Numbered from the stretch's first letter, positions 53,647 through 63,937 are shown. The stretch is 64,000 nucleotides of DNA from Agaricicola taiwanensis (GCF_014635245.1 NZ_BMCP01000002.1:248001-312000), one strand, 5' to 3'. The notes: generated from the sequence alone by a model not told the origin. A program made the numbers and translations.

Positions 53647-54879
53647 TCAGGTTGCCAGGCGAAGGACGTCGTAGGTCTTTTTGAAGAGCGTCTCGAAGGC
53701 CTTCACGATGTCCTCTGGCGCATCTCCCATCTCGAAGAGATCGGGGGAAGAGGCGCACTGGCGGAGGCGGTCTTCGATCTGGTCGCGGAAGTTGGCGACC
53801 GTGGCGTCGTAGGTGGCGTCGCCCTGGATCGGCCGATACTCGGTATAGATCACCGCGAGCTTCCGGCCGCCCTTCTTCAGGTCGTCGCAATAGGTGAGGT
53901 CGATCATGCGCACATCATTGGTGCCGTCTTCGTTCTTCTTGCCGCGTGCGGACTGCACGCCATCCGTTACAAGGATGATGACGTCGCTGGTTTCGTGATT
54001 GCGAAATTGCCAGGCGGCGTTCGGCAGTGTCTTGTCGAAGAAGGTCGCAGCTTCGGCCGGCGATTTGTAGCCGATGTCGACTTGGCTTAATGCGTCGCGG
54101 ACTGCGCGCTTATCGGTGGTGGGGGCGATGATCGTCTTCAGGTCGTCGGAAATGGAATAAAGCGAAAAGCTGAAGGGGGCGGTCTGGCCGCTTTCGCGCG
54201 CTTCCGCCATATCGAGCGCCCGCTCGATCCCGCTTTTGGCGACGTCGATGCGGAGCTTCATGCCCTGTATGCCACGGGCGACTTCGAGGTAGGTCGCAGG
54301 TTCGGAACTCATCTTCAGGTGGCAGGCAAATTCGCAGCCTTGCGGATGGGTTTCTGATGGTGTCACCGCCCTGAGCGCGTCCCTCGAGAAGTCATCGGCC
54401 GCGAGGCCCATGGAATCCGAGGTGTCGATGAGGAAATGGTAGCGCAGCGGTTGCCGCGCAGCGCCCATATTGACCGACACCGACCCGGTGACGGTGGTGG
54501 TGTCGATACCTGCCACCGGCATCAGCGCGTTTTCGATGTCGCCGTCGAAGGTCAGCAGCAGGCTCTTCTTGTCCTCGTCGGTCGTCGTAACTCGGGCCTT
54601 CACGTTGCGGAGGCGCGCCGCATCCCGGGGATCCAGCGAACTCTGGAACAGCGCTTCCGCATCGTTTTCCAGCTCTGCGAGTGACTTGCCCTGATTGTCC
54701 TTGTTCATGGTCGCCAGGGCGGCGTAATCCGCGGCAGCCTGCAGGCGCGTCTTCAAGTCAGACGCGCGTGTGTAGTCCAGTGCTAGGCCCATGGCGATAA
54801 CAACCGGAAGGATGCTCAGGCCGAACATCATGGCGATGTTGCCGCGCTGATCCTGACCAAAACGGGATACCAAGGACAT
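53647..54879 (-). CDS. TadG-like protein with von Willebrand domain (copy 2)
   Basis: The 410-residue product begins MSLVSRFGQDQRGNIAMMFG, nearly the same as copy 1, with one transmembrane segment followed by LALDYTRASDLKTRLQAAAD. The vWA domain starts near residue 155, with metal site DTSDSMG and later LVTDGVQ. Four cysteines are present, including a C-x3-C pair (GCEFACH). The two proteins align over the N-terminal 60 residues and in vWA layout but differ elsewhere. I chose the ATG at 54879, with GGAG 10 nt upstream. The role is unknown; envelope or pilus association is inferred. Confidence 0.83.
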   Translation of the reverse strand: MSLVSRFGQDQRGNIAMMFGLSILPVVIAMGLALDYTRASDLKTRLQAAADYAALATMNKDNQGKSLAELENDAEALFQSSLDPRDAARLRNVKARVTTTDEDKKSLLLTFDGDIENALMPVAGIDTTTVTGSVSVNMGAARQPLRYHFLIDTSDSMGLAADDFSRDALRAVTPSETHPQGCEFACHLKMSSEPATYLEVARGIQGMKLRIDVAKSGIERALDMAEARESGQTAPFSFSLYSISDDLKTIIAPTTDKRAVRDALSQVDIGYKSPAEAATFFDKTLPNAAWQFRNHETSDVIILVTDGVQSARGKKNEDGTNDVRMIDLTYCDDLKKGGRKLAVIYTEYRPIQGDATYDATVANFRDQIEDRLRQCASSPDLFEMGDAPEDIVKAFETLFKKTYDVLRLAT

Positions 54880-55399
54880 TTTGCCGTGCTCCGGGCCTTC
54901 AACTTCCGTCAATCTTTAATAGATGCATGAACTTTCATATGCATCTAAAATTCGATGTATTTACGAGTTAGATTGCGGCTAGGTAAATGCCTTGTTCTAA
55001 TGGAATGTAAATATTTATTAGAATTGTTTGGTCCTTTCTGAAGCTGTTGAATTCTCTTCAGTGCTCGTGAATGGTGCCGAGTACTTCCGTGCGATGTGCA
55101 TCTGTGGGTTGGTGTGAGAATGACCTTATAAAGCCTGTCCCAATCTGCGACATGTCGTGTCAAAACGGCACGGGTAGGGCAGGGCATGTGCCTAAGACCG
55201 CCAATGGCTGCTTGCAACCATCGGCTTTCACTCTCCGAGCGCCGTTCTCGGTCCCGCAATGGCACGCACCAACGGGGTCCAAAGGTGATGGCCTTGGCTG
55301 GGACGACGGGCTCAAAGCCTGATGTTGCGGTTGCGCCGCTGGGTCAGGAAAGCTATTGCCTTGCCACGGCTCGGCCTGCACCTGAAAGCTCGCGATCTC
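54880..55399. other. Intergenic region upstream of purL
   Basis: The left 110 bp carry the promoter of TadG-like copy 2. The remaining about 400 bp, up to the purL start, contain no gene I can support. I see no purine riboswitch or known RNA. It probably holds the purL promoter, but no convincing -35/-10 pair stands out. Confidence 0.5.
54939..54989 (-). promoter_or_regulatory. Duplicated promoter element, copy 2
   Basis: This has the same block order and spacings as the element at 53233-53283: CATTTACC-N15-TCGTAAATA-N6-ATTTTAGATGCAT in the transcription direction. A second AGATGCAT half lies at 54921-54928. Confidence 0.55.
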
Positions 55400-57619
55400 A
55401 TGATAGACAACAATCCCCCGATCACACCCGAACTCGTTGCCCAGCACGGCCTCAAGCCGGACGAATATCAACGGATTCTTGATCTGATCGGGCGCGAGCC
55501 GACGTTGACCGAGCTCGGCATCTTCTCGGCCATGTGGAACGAGCACTGCTCCTATAAATCCTCGCGCCTGCACCTGCGTGGTCTGCCGACCAAGGCGCCC
55601 TGGGTGATCCAGGGACCGGGCGAGAATGCCGGTGTCATCGACATTGGCGACGGGCTTGCGGCCGTCTTCAAGATGGAGAGCCACAACCATCCTTCCTTCA
55701 TCGAGCCTTACCAGGGCGCGGCGACCGGCGTCGGCGGCATTCTTCGTGATGTCTTCACCATGGGCGCGCGGCCGATCGCCTCGCTGAACGCACTGCGCTT
55801 CGGCGCGCCGGATCATCCCAAAACCCGCCATCTGGTTGCCGGCGTCGTGGCGGGCATCGGCGGCTACGGCAATTCCTTCGGCGTGCCTACTGTGGCGGGC
55901 TCTGTCGGCTTCCACACGCGCTATGACGGCAATATCCTCGTCAACGCCATGGCCGTGGGCCTCGCTGAGACGGACAAGATTTTTTATGCCAAGGCGACGG
56001 GTGTCGGTAATCCCATCGTCTACCTCGGCTCCAAGACGGGCCGCGACGGCATCCACGGCGCGACCATGGCTTCCGCGGAGTTCGGCGAGGGGGCTGAGGA
56101 AAAGCGCCCGACCGTGCAGGTGGGCGACCCCTTCGCGGAAAAGCTCCTGCTGGAAGCCTGCCTGGAGATCATGGAAAAGGGCTGCGTCATCGCCATCCAG
56201 GACATGGGCGCGGCGGGCCTGACCTCATCGGCGGTGGAGATGGGCGCCAAGGGCGATCTCGGCATCGAACTCGACCTCGACAAGGTGCCTTGCCGTGAAG
56301 AGGGCATGTCTGCTTACGAGATGATGCTGTCGGAAAGCCAGGAGCGAATGCTCATGGTGATCCGCCCCGGCAAGGAAGCGGAGGCCGAGGCGATCTTCAC
56401 CCGCTGGGGCCTCGACTTCGCGGTGGTCGGCAAGACCACGGACACGCTGCGCTTCGTCATCAAGCACGGCGGCAAGGTCATGGCCGACCTGCCGATCAAG
56501 GAGCTGGGCGATCAGGCGCCGCTCTATGACCGTCCCTGGGTGGAGACGCCGAAGGCGCCGGTTGTCGATGCCGCCGATGTGAAGGCCGAGCGCAGCGACC
56601 GCGCGCTTAAAAGGCTGCTCGGCTCGCCCGATCTTTCCTCCAAGCGCTGGGTCTGGGAGCAGTATGACTATCTGATCCAGGGCAATACCGTGCAGCGGCC
56701 GGGCGGTGATGCGGCCATCGTCCGCATCAAGGAAGGGCCGAAGGGCCTTGCCCTGACAACCGATGTCACGCCCCGCTATTGCGAGGCCGATCCGTTTGAG
56801 GGCGGCAAACAGGCGGTTGCCGAAGCCTGGCGGAACATCACGGCCGTGGGCGGGCGCCCGCTTGCCATCACCGATAACCTCAACTTCGGCAACCCCGAGC
56901 GCCCGGAAATCATGGGCCAGTTCGTCGGTTGTCTCAAAGGCATCGGTGAGGCCTGCCGTGCCCTCGATTTCCCGGTCGTGTCGGGCAATGTCTCGCTCTA
57001 CAACGAGACGCAAGGCCGGGGCATTCTCCCGACCCCGACGATCGGCGGCGTTGGCGTCGTCGATGACATTTCGAAGACCGCGACGCTTTCCTTCAAGGCG
57101 GACGGCGAGGCGGTCGTTCTCATTGGCGAGACCAGGGGCTGTCTCGGCCGTTCCATCTATCTTTCGGTCATGACCGGCCGTGAGGAGGGGGCTCCTCCGC
57201 CGGTGGATCTCGCGGTGGAACGTCGCAATGGCGATTTCGTCCGCGATCTCATCATGGCGGGCACCGTCACGGCGGTGCATGATCTGTCCGACGGCGGCCT
57301 GGCCGTGGCGCTTGCCGAAATGGCGATTGCCGGCAAGCGCGGCGCCAGCATTGATGCTCTGCCTGATGGCATACCGGTTCATGCCGCGCTCTTCGGAGAG
57401 GACCAGGGACGGTATGTGGTGACGGTGCGGACCGATCGGCTCGAACCGCTGCTTACGGCGGCCAAGGCGGCCGAGGTGCCGGCGCTGCTCCTGGGCAGTA
57501 CGGGCGGTACGACATTGCAATTGCCCGGCGGCGATCCGATATCTGTTTCCGAACTGACGTCGGCGCATGAGGATTGGATGCCGCATTATATGGCTGGCGA
57601 ACCTATGGCAGCGGAGTAA
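55400..57619 (+). CDS. purL: FGAM synthase large subunit PurL
   Basis: PurL is the catalytic synthetase subunit, of the small type that needs PurS and PurQ. The 739-residue product has [17 protein letters not shown], the ATP-binding [35 protein letters not shown], and a second half with [20 protein letters not shown] and [17 protein letters not shown] chose the ATG at 55400 ([12 protein letters not shown]); the upstream frame lacks similarity. bolA follows by 9 bp. Confidence 0.97.
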   Translation: MIDNNPPITPELVAQHGLKPDEYQRILDLIGREPTLTELGIFSAMWNEHCSYKSSRLHLRGLPTKAPWVIQGPGENAGVIDIGDGLAAVFKMESHNHPSFIEPYQGAATGVGGILRDVFTMGARPIASLNALRFGAPDHPKTRHLVAGVVAGIGGYGNSFGVPTVAGSVGFHTRYDGNILVNAMAVGLAETDKIFYAKATGVGNPIVYLGSKTGRDGIHGATMASAEFGEGAEEKRPTVQVGDPFAEKLLLEACLEIMEKGCVIAIQDMGAAGLTSSAVEMGAKGDLGIELDLDKVPCREEGMSAYEMMLSESQERMLMVIRPGKEAEAEAIFTRWGLDFAVVGKTTDTLRFVIKHGGKVMADLPIKELGDQAPLYDRPWVETPKAPVVDAADVKAERSDRALKRLLGSPDLSSKRWVWEQYDYLIQGNTVQRPGGDAAIVRIKEGPKGLALTTDVTPRYCEADPFEGGKQAVAEAWRNITAVGGRPLAITDNLNFGNPERPEIMGQFVGCLKGIGEACRALDFPVVSGNVSLYNETQGRGILPTPTIGGVGVVDDISKTATLSFKADGEAVVLIGETRGCLGRSIYLSVMTGREEGAPPPVDLAVERRNGDFVRDLIMAGTVTAVHDLSDGGLAVALAEMAIAGKRGASIDALPDGIPVHAALFGEDQGRYVVTVRTDRLEPLLTAAKAAEVPALLLGSTGGTTLQLPGGDPISVSELTSAHEDWMPHYMAGEPMAAE

Positions 57620-57628
57620 GATCACGCC

Positions 57629-57865
57629 ATGCCGATGGAAGCCCATGACATCGAACGGCTGATCAAGGCCGCCATTCCGGACGCCGAGGTCACGATCCGC
57701 GATCTTGCCGGCGACGGTGATCATTACGCAGCTGTGGTCGTTGCGGAGAGTTTTCGCGGGCGCTCGCGCGTCCAGCAACACCAGATGGTCTATCAGGCGC
57801 TGAAGGGTGAAATGGGTGGGGCGTTGCATGCGCTGGCCCTGCAGACCTCAGCGCCGGAGAATTGA
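57629..57865 (+). CDS. BolA-family protein
   Basis: The 78-residue BolA-like protein begins MPMEAHDIERLIKAAIPDAE and has the family's DHYAAVVVAESFRGRSRVQQHQMVYQAL region with the conserved histidine. Proteins of this class pair with monothiol glutaredoxins in iron-sulfur trafficking. It lies between purL and grxD (12 bp apart), which supports that pairing. An ATG at 57635 is an alternative start. Confidence 0.92.
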   Translation: MPMEAHDIERLIKAAIPDAEVTIRDLAGDGDHYAAVVVAESFRGRSRVQQHQMVYQALKGEMGGALHALALQTSAPEN

Positions 57866-57877
57866 GAGAGAAAGACA

Positions 57878-58213
57878 ATGAGCGCACACGACACGATCGA
57901 CGCCGCCGTGAAATCCGATGATATCGTCCTCTTCATGAAGGGGACCAAGCAGTTTCCCATGTGCGGCTTTTCAGGCCAGGTCGTGCAGATCCTCGACTAT
58001 CTCGGCGCGCCCTACAGGGATGTGAATGTGCTAGAGAATGACGAGATCCGGCAGGGCATCAAGGATTACTCCAACTGGCCCACCATTCCGCAGCTCTACG
58101 TGAAGGGCGAATTCATCGGCGGCTGCGACATCGTGCGGGAGATGTTCCAGGCCGGTGAGTTGCAGTCACTCCTGGCCGGGAAGGGCATCGAAGTGCGCCA
58201 GGCTGCCGGCTGA
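57878..58213 (+). CDS. grxD: Monothiol glutaredoxin (Grx4 type)
   Basis: GrxD carries [2Fe-2S] clusters and forms complexes with BolA proteins. The 111-residue product has the monothiol active site CGFS at residues 29-32, followed by the glutathione-binding [19 protein letters not shown]. The length is normal. It is co-directional with and 12 bp after the bolA-like gene, and is followed by a hairpin with a T-run. Confidence 0.97.
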   Translation: MSAHDTIDAAVKSDDIVLFMKGTKQFPMCGFSGQVVQILDYLGAPYRDVNVLENDEIRQGIKDYSNWPTIPQLYVKGEFIGGCDIVREMFQAGELQSLLAGKGIEVRQAAG

Positions 58214-58238
58214 GCGGCTTGATCATCGCATAGATCAG

Positions 58239-58270
58239 AAGGCGCTGGTCCCTCCTGCGCCCTCTTTTTG
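58239..58270 (+). terminator. Probable terminator after grxD
   Basis: GGCGC / GCGCC with an 11-nt loop is followed by CTCTTTTT, 26 bp after the grxD stop. The stem is short. Confidence 0.55.
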
Positions 58271-58285
58271 GTCGGCGACGGCCGC

Positions 58286-58840
58286 TCAATGCGCCCGAAG
58301 TGAAGCGCCTCCCAGATAGCCAGCTGCGGCAAGACGCTTCCTGAGACCCGCGTCATCCAGAATCTCCAGATCGAGCAGGGCCTGATAGGGGTCACCCTCA
58401 AGCCCTAGGACTTGAGCAAAAGCCGGTTCGGTCTTTGCGCCCACATGCCTCAGCGCCATGACCTTGTCACGAAAGGCTGAGTTGCCTTGCGCTAGGAGGC
58501 GGCGTTCCACCTTGAAATGGCGCCAGCCCAGCTGTTCGGCGACAGGCTGAGGCGAGCCGAAAATCTCGAACGGCCAGCCCTCTGCCTCAAAGGTTGTGAT
58601 GATCGGCCGACCATTGCCTCTCCATTGCCTCAGCGAAAAGTCGGTGAAGCCGGCATAGGTTCTCCAGAGCAGCGAAGCGAATCTGTCAGGGGCCGGTGCA
58701 TGGCAGAGGATGTCGATGTCGCTTCCCGGAATGTCGATCCCGAGCGGCAGGGTTCCTGCCACATGGGGGTCGAAGGCTTCCAGCGTCTTTAGGATGCCGA
58801 GACGCGCCAGAGCGGTTTCGAAGGCGGGTCGGGATGCCAT
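58286..58840 (-). CDS. DUF4269 nucleotidyltransferase-like protein
   Basis: The 184-residue protein has a nucleotidyltransferase-type core: GTLPLGIDIPGSDIDILCHA near residues 30-49, with the paired acidic residues of such folds in SDIDI. It then has WPFEIFG and RHFKVERRLL. It matches DUF4269, whose function is unknown. I chose the ATG at 58840, with GAGAGG upstream; the ATG at 58843 differs by one residue. The rpsD terminator lies just upstream, so it has its own transcript or relies on read-through from rpsD. Confidence 0.8.
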   Translation of the reverse strand: MASRPAFETALARLGILKTLEAFDPHVAGTLPLGIDIPGSDIDILCHAPAPDRFASLLWRTYAGFTDFSLRQWRGNGRPIITTFEAEGWPFEIFGSPQPVAEQLGWRHFKVERRLLAQGNSAFRDKVMALRHVGAKTEPAFAQVLGLEGDPYQALLDLEILDDAGLRKRLAAAGYLGGASLRAH

Positions 58841-58876
58841 CATCCTCTCGTGTCCTGCTGCGGAAAGGCCGGCACG

Positions 58877-58903
58877 AAAAAGGCCGCCCGGAGGCGGCCT
58901 TTC
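58877..58903 (-). terminator. Rho-independent terminator of rpsD
   Basis: On the minus strand a perfect 8-bp stem (AGGCCGCC / GGCGGCCT) is followed by TTTTT, 23 bp after the rpsD stop codon. Confidence 0.88.
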
Positions 58904-58925
58904 CAAATTCGGATGACCCGTCGGA

Positions 58926-59543
58926 TCAGCGCGAGTAGTACTCGACCACCAGGTTCGGCTCCATGCGAACCGGGTAGGGCACCTCGGCAAGCGTCGGAAC
59001 ACGCACATACTGCGCGACCATCTTGCTGTGGTCGACGCTGATGTACTCGGGCACGTCACGCTCGCCAGACTGAGCGGCTTCCAGAACGAGCGCCAGTTCC
59101 TTGGACGACTGCTTGACCTCGATCACATCGCCGACCTTCACGAGGTAGCTGGCGATGTTGACCCGGCGGCCGTTCACACGGATGTGGCCGTGGTTCACGA
59201 ACTGGCGCGCGGCGAAGATCGTGGGCACGAACTTGGCGCGGTAAACGACGGAGTCGAGGCGGCGCTCGAGCAGGCCGATCAGGTTCTCACCGGTGTCGCC
59301 CTTGAGGCGTGCGGCTTCGACGTAGGTCTTGTGGAACTGCTTCTCGGTGATGTCGCCGTAGGAGCCCTTCAGCTTCTGCTTGGCGCGGAGCTGGACGCCA
59401 TAATCGGAGAGCTTGCCCTTGCGGCGCTGTCCGTGCTGGCCCGGGCCATATTCGCGGCGATTGACCGGGCTCTTGGCACGGCCGAAGATGTTTTCGCCGA
59501 GACGGCGATCAAGTTTGAACTTTACTGCGTGACGCTTCGACAT
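58926..59543 (-). CDS. rpsD: 30S ribosomal protein S4
   Basis: S4 is the primary 16S rRNA-binding protein that starts assembly of the 30S body. The 205-residue product begins [18 protein letters not shown], has [18 protein letters not shown], then the S4 RNA-binding domain (about 95-160: [14 protein letters not shown], then [18 protein letters not shown]). In this window it stands alone, away from other ribosomal genes, and is divergent from dnaG by 275 bp. Confidence 0.98.
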   Translation of the reverse strand: MSKRHAVKFKLDRRLGENIFGRAKSPVNRREYGPGQHGQRRKGKLSDYGVQLRAKQKLKGSYGDITEKQFHKTYVEAARLKGDTGENLIGLLERRLDSVVYRAKFVPTIFAARQFVNHGHIRVNGRRVNIASYLVKVGDVIEVKQSSKELALVLEAAQSGERDVPEYISVDHSKMVAQYVRVPTLAEVPYPVRMEPNLVVEYYSR

Positions 59544-59735
59544 CGCGTGTCCTCACGAGCTTAAGGTTTCGAGGAACGCGCCCTCCTTTGCCGTTTCCGG
59601 CCGACAGGTTCAAAACAGGCCGAACCCCGGGTGCGCTATAAATGCCTCACGCGGGCTTTTGACCCGCGCGATGCGGGGCCGTCTCTAGCCGCCGCCGGGC
59701 GTGAAGTCAATGCAACGCTATGATGAAGGCGGCCG

Positions 59736-59751
59736 ACCATATATGTATGGT
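59736..59751. promoter_or_regulatory. Palindrome between rpsD and dnaG
   Basis: ACCATA-TATG-TATGGT is a perfect 6-bp inverted repeat in the divergent region, 68 bp upstream of dnaG. It could be an operator or a cruciform; no regulator is evident. Confidence 0.35.
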
Positions 59752-59818
59752 GCGACGGAGCCCGTCGAAGAGGCGAGGCGCCGTCCTTCACGTCATATGA
59801 GCTGAGCCGCCGGAGCCG

Positions 59819-61738
59819 ATGCGCTTTCCGCCCGATTTTCTGGACCAGATCCGCGCCCGTCTGCCCGTCTCCGACGTGGTTGGCCGCAGGGTCAAGCTGC
59901 GCAAGCAGGGGCGGGAATGGGCCGGGCTCTCGCCCTTCAACAAGGAGAAGACGCCGTCGTTCTTCGTGAACGACCAGAAGGGCTTCTACCACGATTTCTC
60001 CTCCGGCAAGCATGGAGACATCTTCGACTTCGTCATGGAAACCGAAGGCCTGCCGTTTCCGGAGGCGGTGGAGCATCTGGCGGGCATGGCCGGGCTGCAG
60101 ATGCCCCAGTCGAGCCCCCAGGACATCCAGCGGGAGAGGCGCCGCGCCGGTCTCGGTGAGGTGATGGATATGGCGGCGCGGTTTTTTGAGCAGGCGTTCC
60201 GCGATCGGGCGGGGCAGAACGCCCGGACCTATGTGGAGCGGCGCGGACTCACCGCCGAGACCATTGCCAAGTTCCGCATCGGCTATGCGCCGGGCGACCG
60301 CACGGCTCTGAAGCGCTTCCTGTCGGACAAGGGCGTGCCGCTGTCCGATCAGATCGAGGCCGGTCTCCTGATCGCCGGCGACGATATTCCTGAGCCCTAC
60401 GATCGTTTCCGCGACCGGGTCATGTTTCCCATCGAGGATGCCCGCGGCAAGGTGATCGCCTTTGGCGGACGTGCTCTTTCCGCGGATGCGCCGGCCAAAT
60501 ACCTCAACTCGCCCGATACGCCGCTGTTTCACAAGGGTACGGTCGTCTTCAACCATCACCGCGCACGAGCCGCCGCCCATGCCAGCGGAACCGTCATCGC
60601 CGTGGAAGGCTATCTGGATGCTATTGCACTCGACCAGGCCGGCATCGCGCATGTGGTGGCGCCGCTGGGCACCGCGCTGACGCCAGAACAGGTGGGATTG
60701 CTGTGGCGCATGTCGCCCGAACCGATCCTCTGCTTTGATGGCGACAAGGCTGGCATTCGTGCGGCGCATCGTGCGGTGGATACGGTTCTGCCCCTGATCG
60801 GGCCCGGCCGCAGTCTTGCCTTTGCCTTCCTGCCCGATGGGCAGGATCCCGATGATCTCGTGCGGGGCAGCGGCCGCAAGGCCATGGAAGACGTGCTTGC
60901 CGCGGCCAAGCCTCTGGTGGAGGTGCTGTGGACCCGCGAGCTCAACGCCGCCTCCCTGGACACGCCCGAGCGGCGGGCGGCGCTGGACACGCGCATTGGC
61001 GATCTCGTGCGCGAGATAAAGGATGAAAATGTACGCCGCCACTATGCGAGCGAATTGAAGGCGCGGCTGTTCGAACTGATGCCGGCGCGCGGCGGGCAAA
61101 AGCCCTTTGGCCGAAAAGGTGGGGCACTTCCTGGTCGGTCCCGAGGGGGATGGCGTGATCCGCGCGATCGACGCGGCATCACAGCGGCTGATATGCAGCC
61201 GCTCACGCCCGCATCGCTGGCCCTCGGCGGCACCGCACGCCCCAGCCCCCGCGAGGCGGTTCTCCTGTCGGTGCTGGTGAGGCATCCGGAATTGATCGAC
61301 CGGCATCTGGACGCGCTGATGGACCTTGAAATAGGAAACCGCGATTTCGATATGCTGCGCAGCGCCATGGTTGATCTGGCTTCCCAGGGAGGCGCCGATC
61401 ATGCAGAGCAGTTTGCGGCTACTCTGGAGCGCTCCGGGCATGGCGAGCGGCTGAGTCGGCTGAGCGCAGCCATGCCGCCTGGAGTCTGGTGGGCGGAGCC
61501 GGGCGCGCATGTCAGCGATGCCGAGACGGGCTTCCTGCACACGTTGGCCTTGCACAGGAAGGCCCACGCGTTACATAAGGACCTCAGGGAGGCGGAGCGC
61601 GCTCTCGGCAACGATATGAGCGAGGAGAATTTTGCTCGTCTCTCTGATATTCAGCACCAGCTCCGCGCAGTTGAAGGCACGGAAGCCACCATCGAAGGCT
61701 TCGGCGCCTTCTCGGGCCGTGGGGCTAGGACTTTGTGA
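59819..61738 (+). CDS. dnaG: DNA primase
   Basis: DnaG makes RNA primers for replication. The 639-residue product has an N-terminal CHC2-type domain (about 1-100) in which all four zinc ligands are replaced (Ser38, Asn41, Asp59, Ser62). The TOPRIM polymerase core (about 255-345) has Glu263 in VIAVEGYLD and the acidic motif CFDGDKAG. The C-terminal helicase-binding region spans about 470-620. The otherwise full length and conserved core indicate an active primase. A similar zinc-less N-terminus occurs in some Bradyrhizobiaceae. It precedes rpoD by 120 bp. Confidence 0.95.
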   Translation: MRFPPDFLDQIRARLPVSDVVGRRVKLRKQGREWAGLSPFNKEKTPSFFVNDQKGFYHDFSSGKHGDIFDFVMETEGLPFPEAVEHLAGMAGLQMPQSSPQDIQRERRRAGLGEVMDMAARFFEQAFRDRAGQNARTYVERRGLTAETIAKFRIGYAPGDRTALKRFLSDKGVPLSDQIEAGLLIAGDDIPEPYDRFRDRVMFPIEDARGKVIAFGGRALSADAPAKYLNSPDTPLFHKGTVVFNHHRARAAAHASGTVIAVEGYLDAIALDQAGIAHVVAPLGTALTPEQVGLLWRMSPEPILCFDGDKAGIRAAHRAVDTVLPLIGPGRSLAFAFLPDGQDPDDLVRGSGRKAMEDVLAAAKPLVEVLWTRELNAASLDTPERRAALDTRIGDLVREIKDENVRRHYASELKARLFELMPARGGQKPFGRKGGALPGRSRGGWRDPRDRRGITAADMQPLTPASLALGGTARPSPREAVLLSVLVRHPELIDRHLDALMDLEIGNRDFDMLRSAMVDLASQGGADHAEQFAATLERSGHGERLSRLSAAMPPGVWWAEPGAHVSDAETGFLHTLALHRKAHALHKDLREAERALGNDMSEENFARLSDIQHQLRAVEGTEATIEGFGAFSGRGARTL

Positions 61739-61858
61739 CGCGTCCGCGCATTTGGGGCGCTAGGTTAATTGTGATTTAAGAGGCACGCACCACATTCACA
61801 CATCAATTCGGCGACGAATGCGCCACCAGTGTGACGGATTGCGCGGAGATATCTAAGC

Positions 61859-63859
61859 ATGGCGACGAAGACAACGGTGAAAGACGAAGCACAGGACGGC
61901 CAGGCTGCGCCCGAAGGCACGACCGACAGCCCGTTGCTCGATCTTTCCGATCAGTCCGTTCGTCGCATGATCAAGGCCGCGAAAAAGCGCGGCTATGTCA
62001 CCTATGACGAACTGAATGCCGTTTTGCCCTCCGAGGAGGTGAACTCCGAGCAGATCGAGGACATCCTCGCCATGCTCAACGAGATGGGCATCAACGTCAT
62101 TGAGAACGAAGAGGCTGAAGAGGCCGAGCGCAAGGCCGAAGACGGCGACGGTGACGACGAGGAGGAAAGCGGCGGCGATCTGGTCGAGACCGCGCGTGGT
62201 CTCCCCGCCCGTGCCGAGACAAAGTCCGAGCCGGCCGAGCGCACCGATGATCCCGTTCGCATGTACCTGCGCGAAATGGGTACAGTGGAGCTTCTGTCGC
62301 GCGAAGGCGAAATCGCCATCGCCAAGCGCATCGAGGCCGGCCGCGAGGCGATGATCGCTGGTCTCTGCGAGAGCCCGCTGACCTTCCAGGCCATCATCAT
62401 CTGGCGTGATGAGCTCAACGAGGCAAAAGTGCTTCTGCGAGATATCATCGACCTTGAAGCCACTTATGCCGATCCCGAGGGCAAGGGCGCGGAGACACCG
62501 GTAAGCGAGCCTGAGGAAGAGCCTCAGGAGCGGCCGGAAGGCGAAGAGGGCGCGCCGGAAGGCGAGATGGATGACGAGGACGGCGAGGGCAACCCATCGC
62601 TCGCCGCCATGGAGGCCGAGCTTAAGCCCAAGGTGCTGGAGACCTTCGACAAGATCGCCGAGAACTACAAGAAGCTGCGCAAGCTGCAGGATGAGATCGC
62701 CGGAATCCGTCTCGGAGGCGGCGATGTTTCGCCCGCGCAAGACAAGAAATATACGGACCTCAAGGATGAAATCGTCCTGGAGGTGAAGTCCCTGTCGCTC
62801 AACCAGAACCGCATCGATGCGCTGGTGGAGCAGCTTTACGGAATCAACAAGCAGCTTGTGTCGCTGGAAGGCCGCCTGTTCCGGTTGGCCGACAGCTATG
62901 GCGTCGATCGCCTCTCTTTCCTTGCGGAATACCAGGGCTCTGAACTCGATCCCAACTGGACCGATCGCATCGCCGGTCTCGACAAGCGCGGCTGGAAGGC
63001 ATGGGTTGCGGCCGAGGCTGAGACCATCGAGAGCATCCGCCAGGAAATCTCGGCACTTGCCACGGAGACGGGCCTGGAGATCCAGGAATACCGTAAGATC
63101 GTGCACATGGTGCAGAAGGGCGAGCGCGAGGCCCGCCAGGCGAAGAAGGAAATGGTGGAGGCGAACCTGCGCCTCGTCATCTCCATTGCCAAGAAATACA
63201 CCAACCGCGGCCTGCAGTTCCTCGACCTCATCCAGGAAGGCAACATCGGCCTGATGAAGGCCGTTGATAAGTTCGAGTACCGCCGCGGCTACAAGTTCTC
63301 GACCTATGCCACCTGGTGGATCCGGCAGGCGATCACCCGTTCGATCGCCGACCAGGCCCGCACCATCCGCATTCCGGTGCATATGATCGAGACGATCAAC
63401 AAAATCATTCGCACCTCGCGCCAGATGCTGCATGAGATCGGGCGCGAGCCGACACCGGAAGAGCTGGCGGAAAAGCTCGCCATGCCGCTGGAAAAGGTGC
63501 GTAAGGTTCTCAAGATCGCCAAGGAGCCGATCAGCCTCGAGACGCCTGTGGGTGACGAGGAGGATTCGCACCTCGGCGATTTCATCGAGGACAAGAACGC
63601 GCTGCTGCCGATCGATGCGGCCATCCAGTCGAACCTGCGCGAGACAACGACCCGGGTGCTCGCTTCACTCACCCCGCGCGAGGAACGTGTGCTGCGCATG
63701 CGTTTCGGCATCGGCATGAACACCGATCACACGCTGGAGGAAGTGGGCCAGCAGTTCTCGGTGACGCGCGAACGCATCCGCCAGATCGAGGCGAAGGCGC
63801 TGCGTAAGCTCAAGCACCCGAGCCGCTCGCGCAAGCTCCGCAGCTTCCTCGACAATTGA
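61859..63859 (+). CDS. rpoD: Housekeeping sigma factor RpoD (sigma70)
   Basis: RpoD directs RNA polymerase to housekeeping promoters. The 666-residue product has region 1.1 (about 30-100), an acidic non-conserved region (about 195-245), region 2 with [20 protein letters not shown] and the -10 recognition helix [15 protein letters not shown] (about 475-495), region 3 ([16 protein letters not shown]), and region 4.2 with the -35 helix [16 protein letters not shown] near the C-terminus. The length is typical for alphaproteobacteria. It follows dnaG, as in the classic macromolecular-synthesis operon, but rpsU is not beside it. Confidence 0.98.
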   Translation: MATKTTVKDEAQDGQAAPEGTTDSPLLDLSDQSVRRMIKAAKKRGYVTYDELNAVLPSEEVNSEQIEDILAMLNEMGINVIENEEAEEAERKAEDGDGDDEEESGGDLVETARGLPARAETKSEPAERTDDPVRMYLREMGTVELLSREGEIAIAKRIEAGREAMIAGLCESPLTFQAIIIWRDELNEAKVLLRDIIDLEATYADPEGKGAETPVSEPEEEPQERPEGEEGAPEGEMDDEDGEGNPSLAAMEAELKPKVLETFDKIAENYKKLRKLQDEIAGIRLGGGDVSPAQDKKYTDLKDEIVLEVKSLSLNQNRIDALVEQLYGINKQLVSLEGRLFRLADSYGVDRLSFLAEYQGSELDPNWTDRIAGLDKRGWKAWVAAEAETIESIRQEISALATETGLEIQEYRKIVHMVQKGEREARQAKKEMVEANLRLVISIAKKYTNRGLQFLDLIQEGNIGLMKAVDKFEYRRGYKFSTYATWWIRQAITRSIADQARTIRIPVHMIETINKIIRTSRQMLHEIGREPTPEELAEKLAMPLEKVRKVLKIAKEPISLETPVGDEEDSHLGDFIEDKNALLPIDAAIQSNLRETTTRVLASLTPREERVLRMRFGIGMNTDHTLEEVGQQFSVTRERIRQIEAKALRKLKHPSRSRKLRSFLDN

Positions 63860-63892
63860 TCCTGACGCTGAAGCGTCACCTGGTCCTGTTAT

Positions 63893-63920
63893 ATGCCCGG
63901 CCCTCGTGCCGGGCATTTTC
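63893..63920 (+). terminator. Terminator after rpoD
   Basis: A perfect 8-bp stem (ATGCCCGG / CCGGGCAT, 8-nt loop) is followed by TTTC. A smaller GACGC-TGAA-GCGTC hairpin precedes it at 63864-63877. Confidence 0.7.
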
Positions 63921-63937
63921 ACGAGAGTTAGACCGCC

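Noticed and set aside
56225..57829. Minus-strand open frame of 534 codons opposite purL
   Set aside because: It is a shadow frame caused by high GC at third codon positions; there is no start signal or domain.
59636..61567. Minus-strand open frame of 643 codons opposite dnaG
   Set aside because: It is a shadow frame of a well-conserved primase, with no recognisable domains of its own.
61853..63571. Minus-strand open frame of 572 codons opposite rpoD
   Set aside because: It is antisense to rpoD and its Leu/His-rich composition mirrors the acidic codons of the sigma factor.
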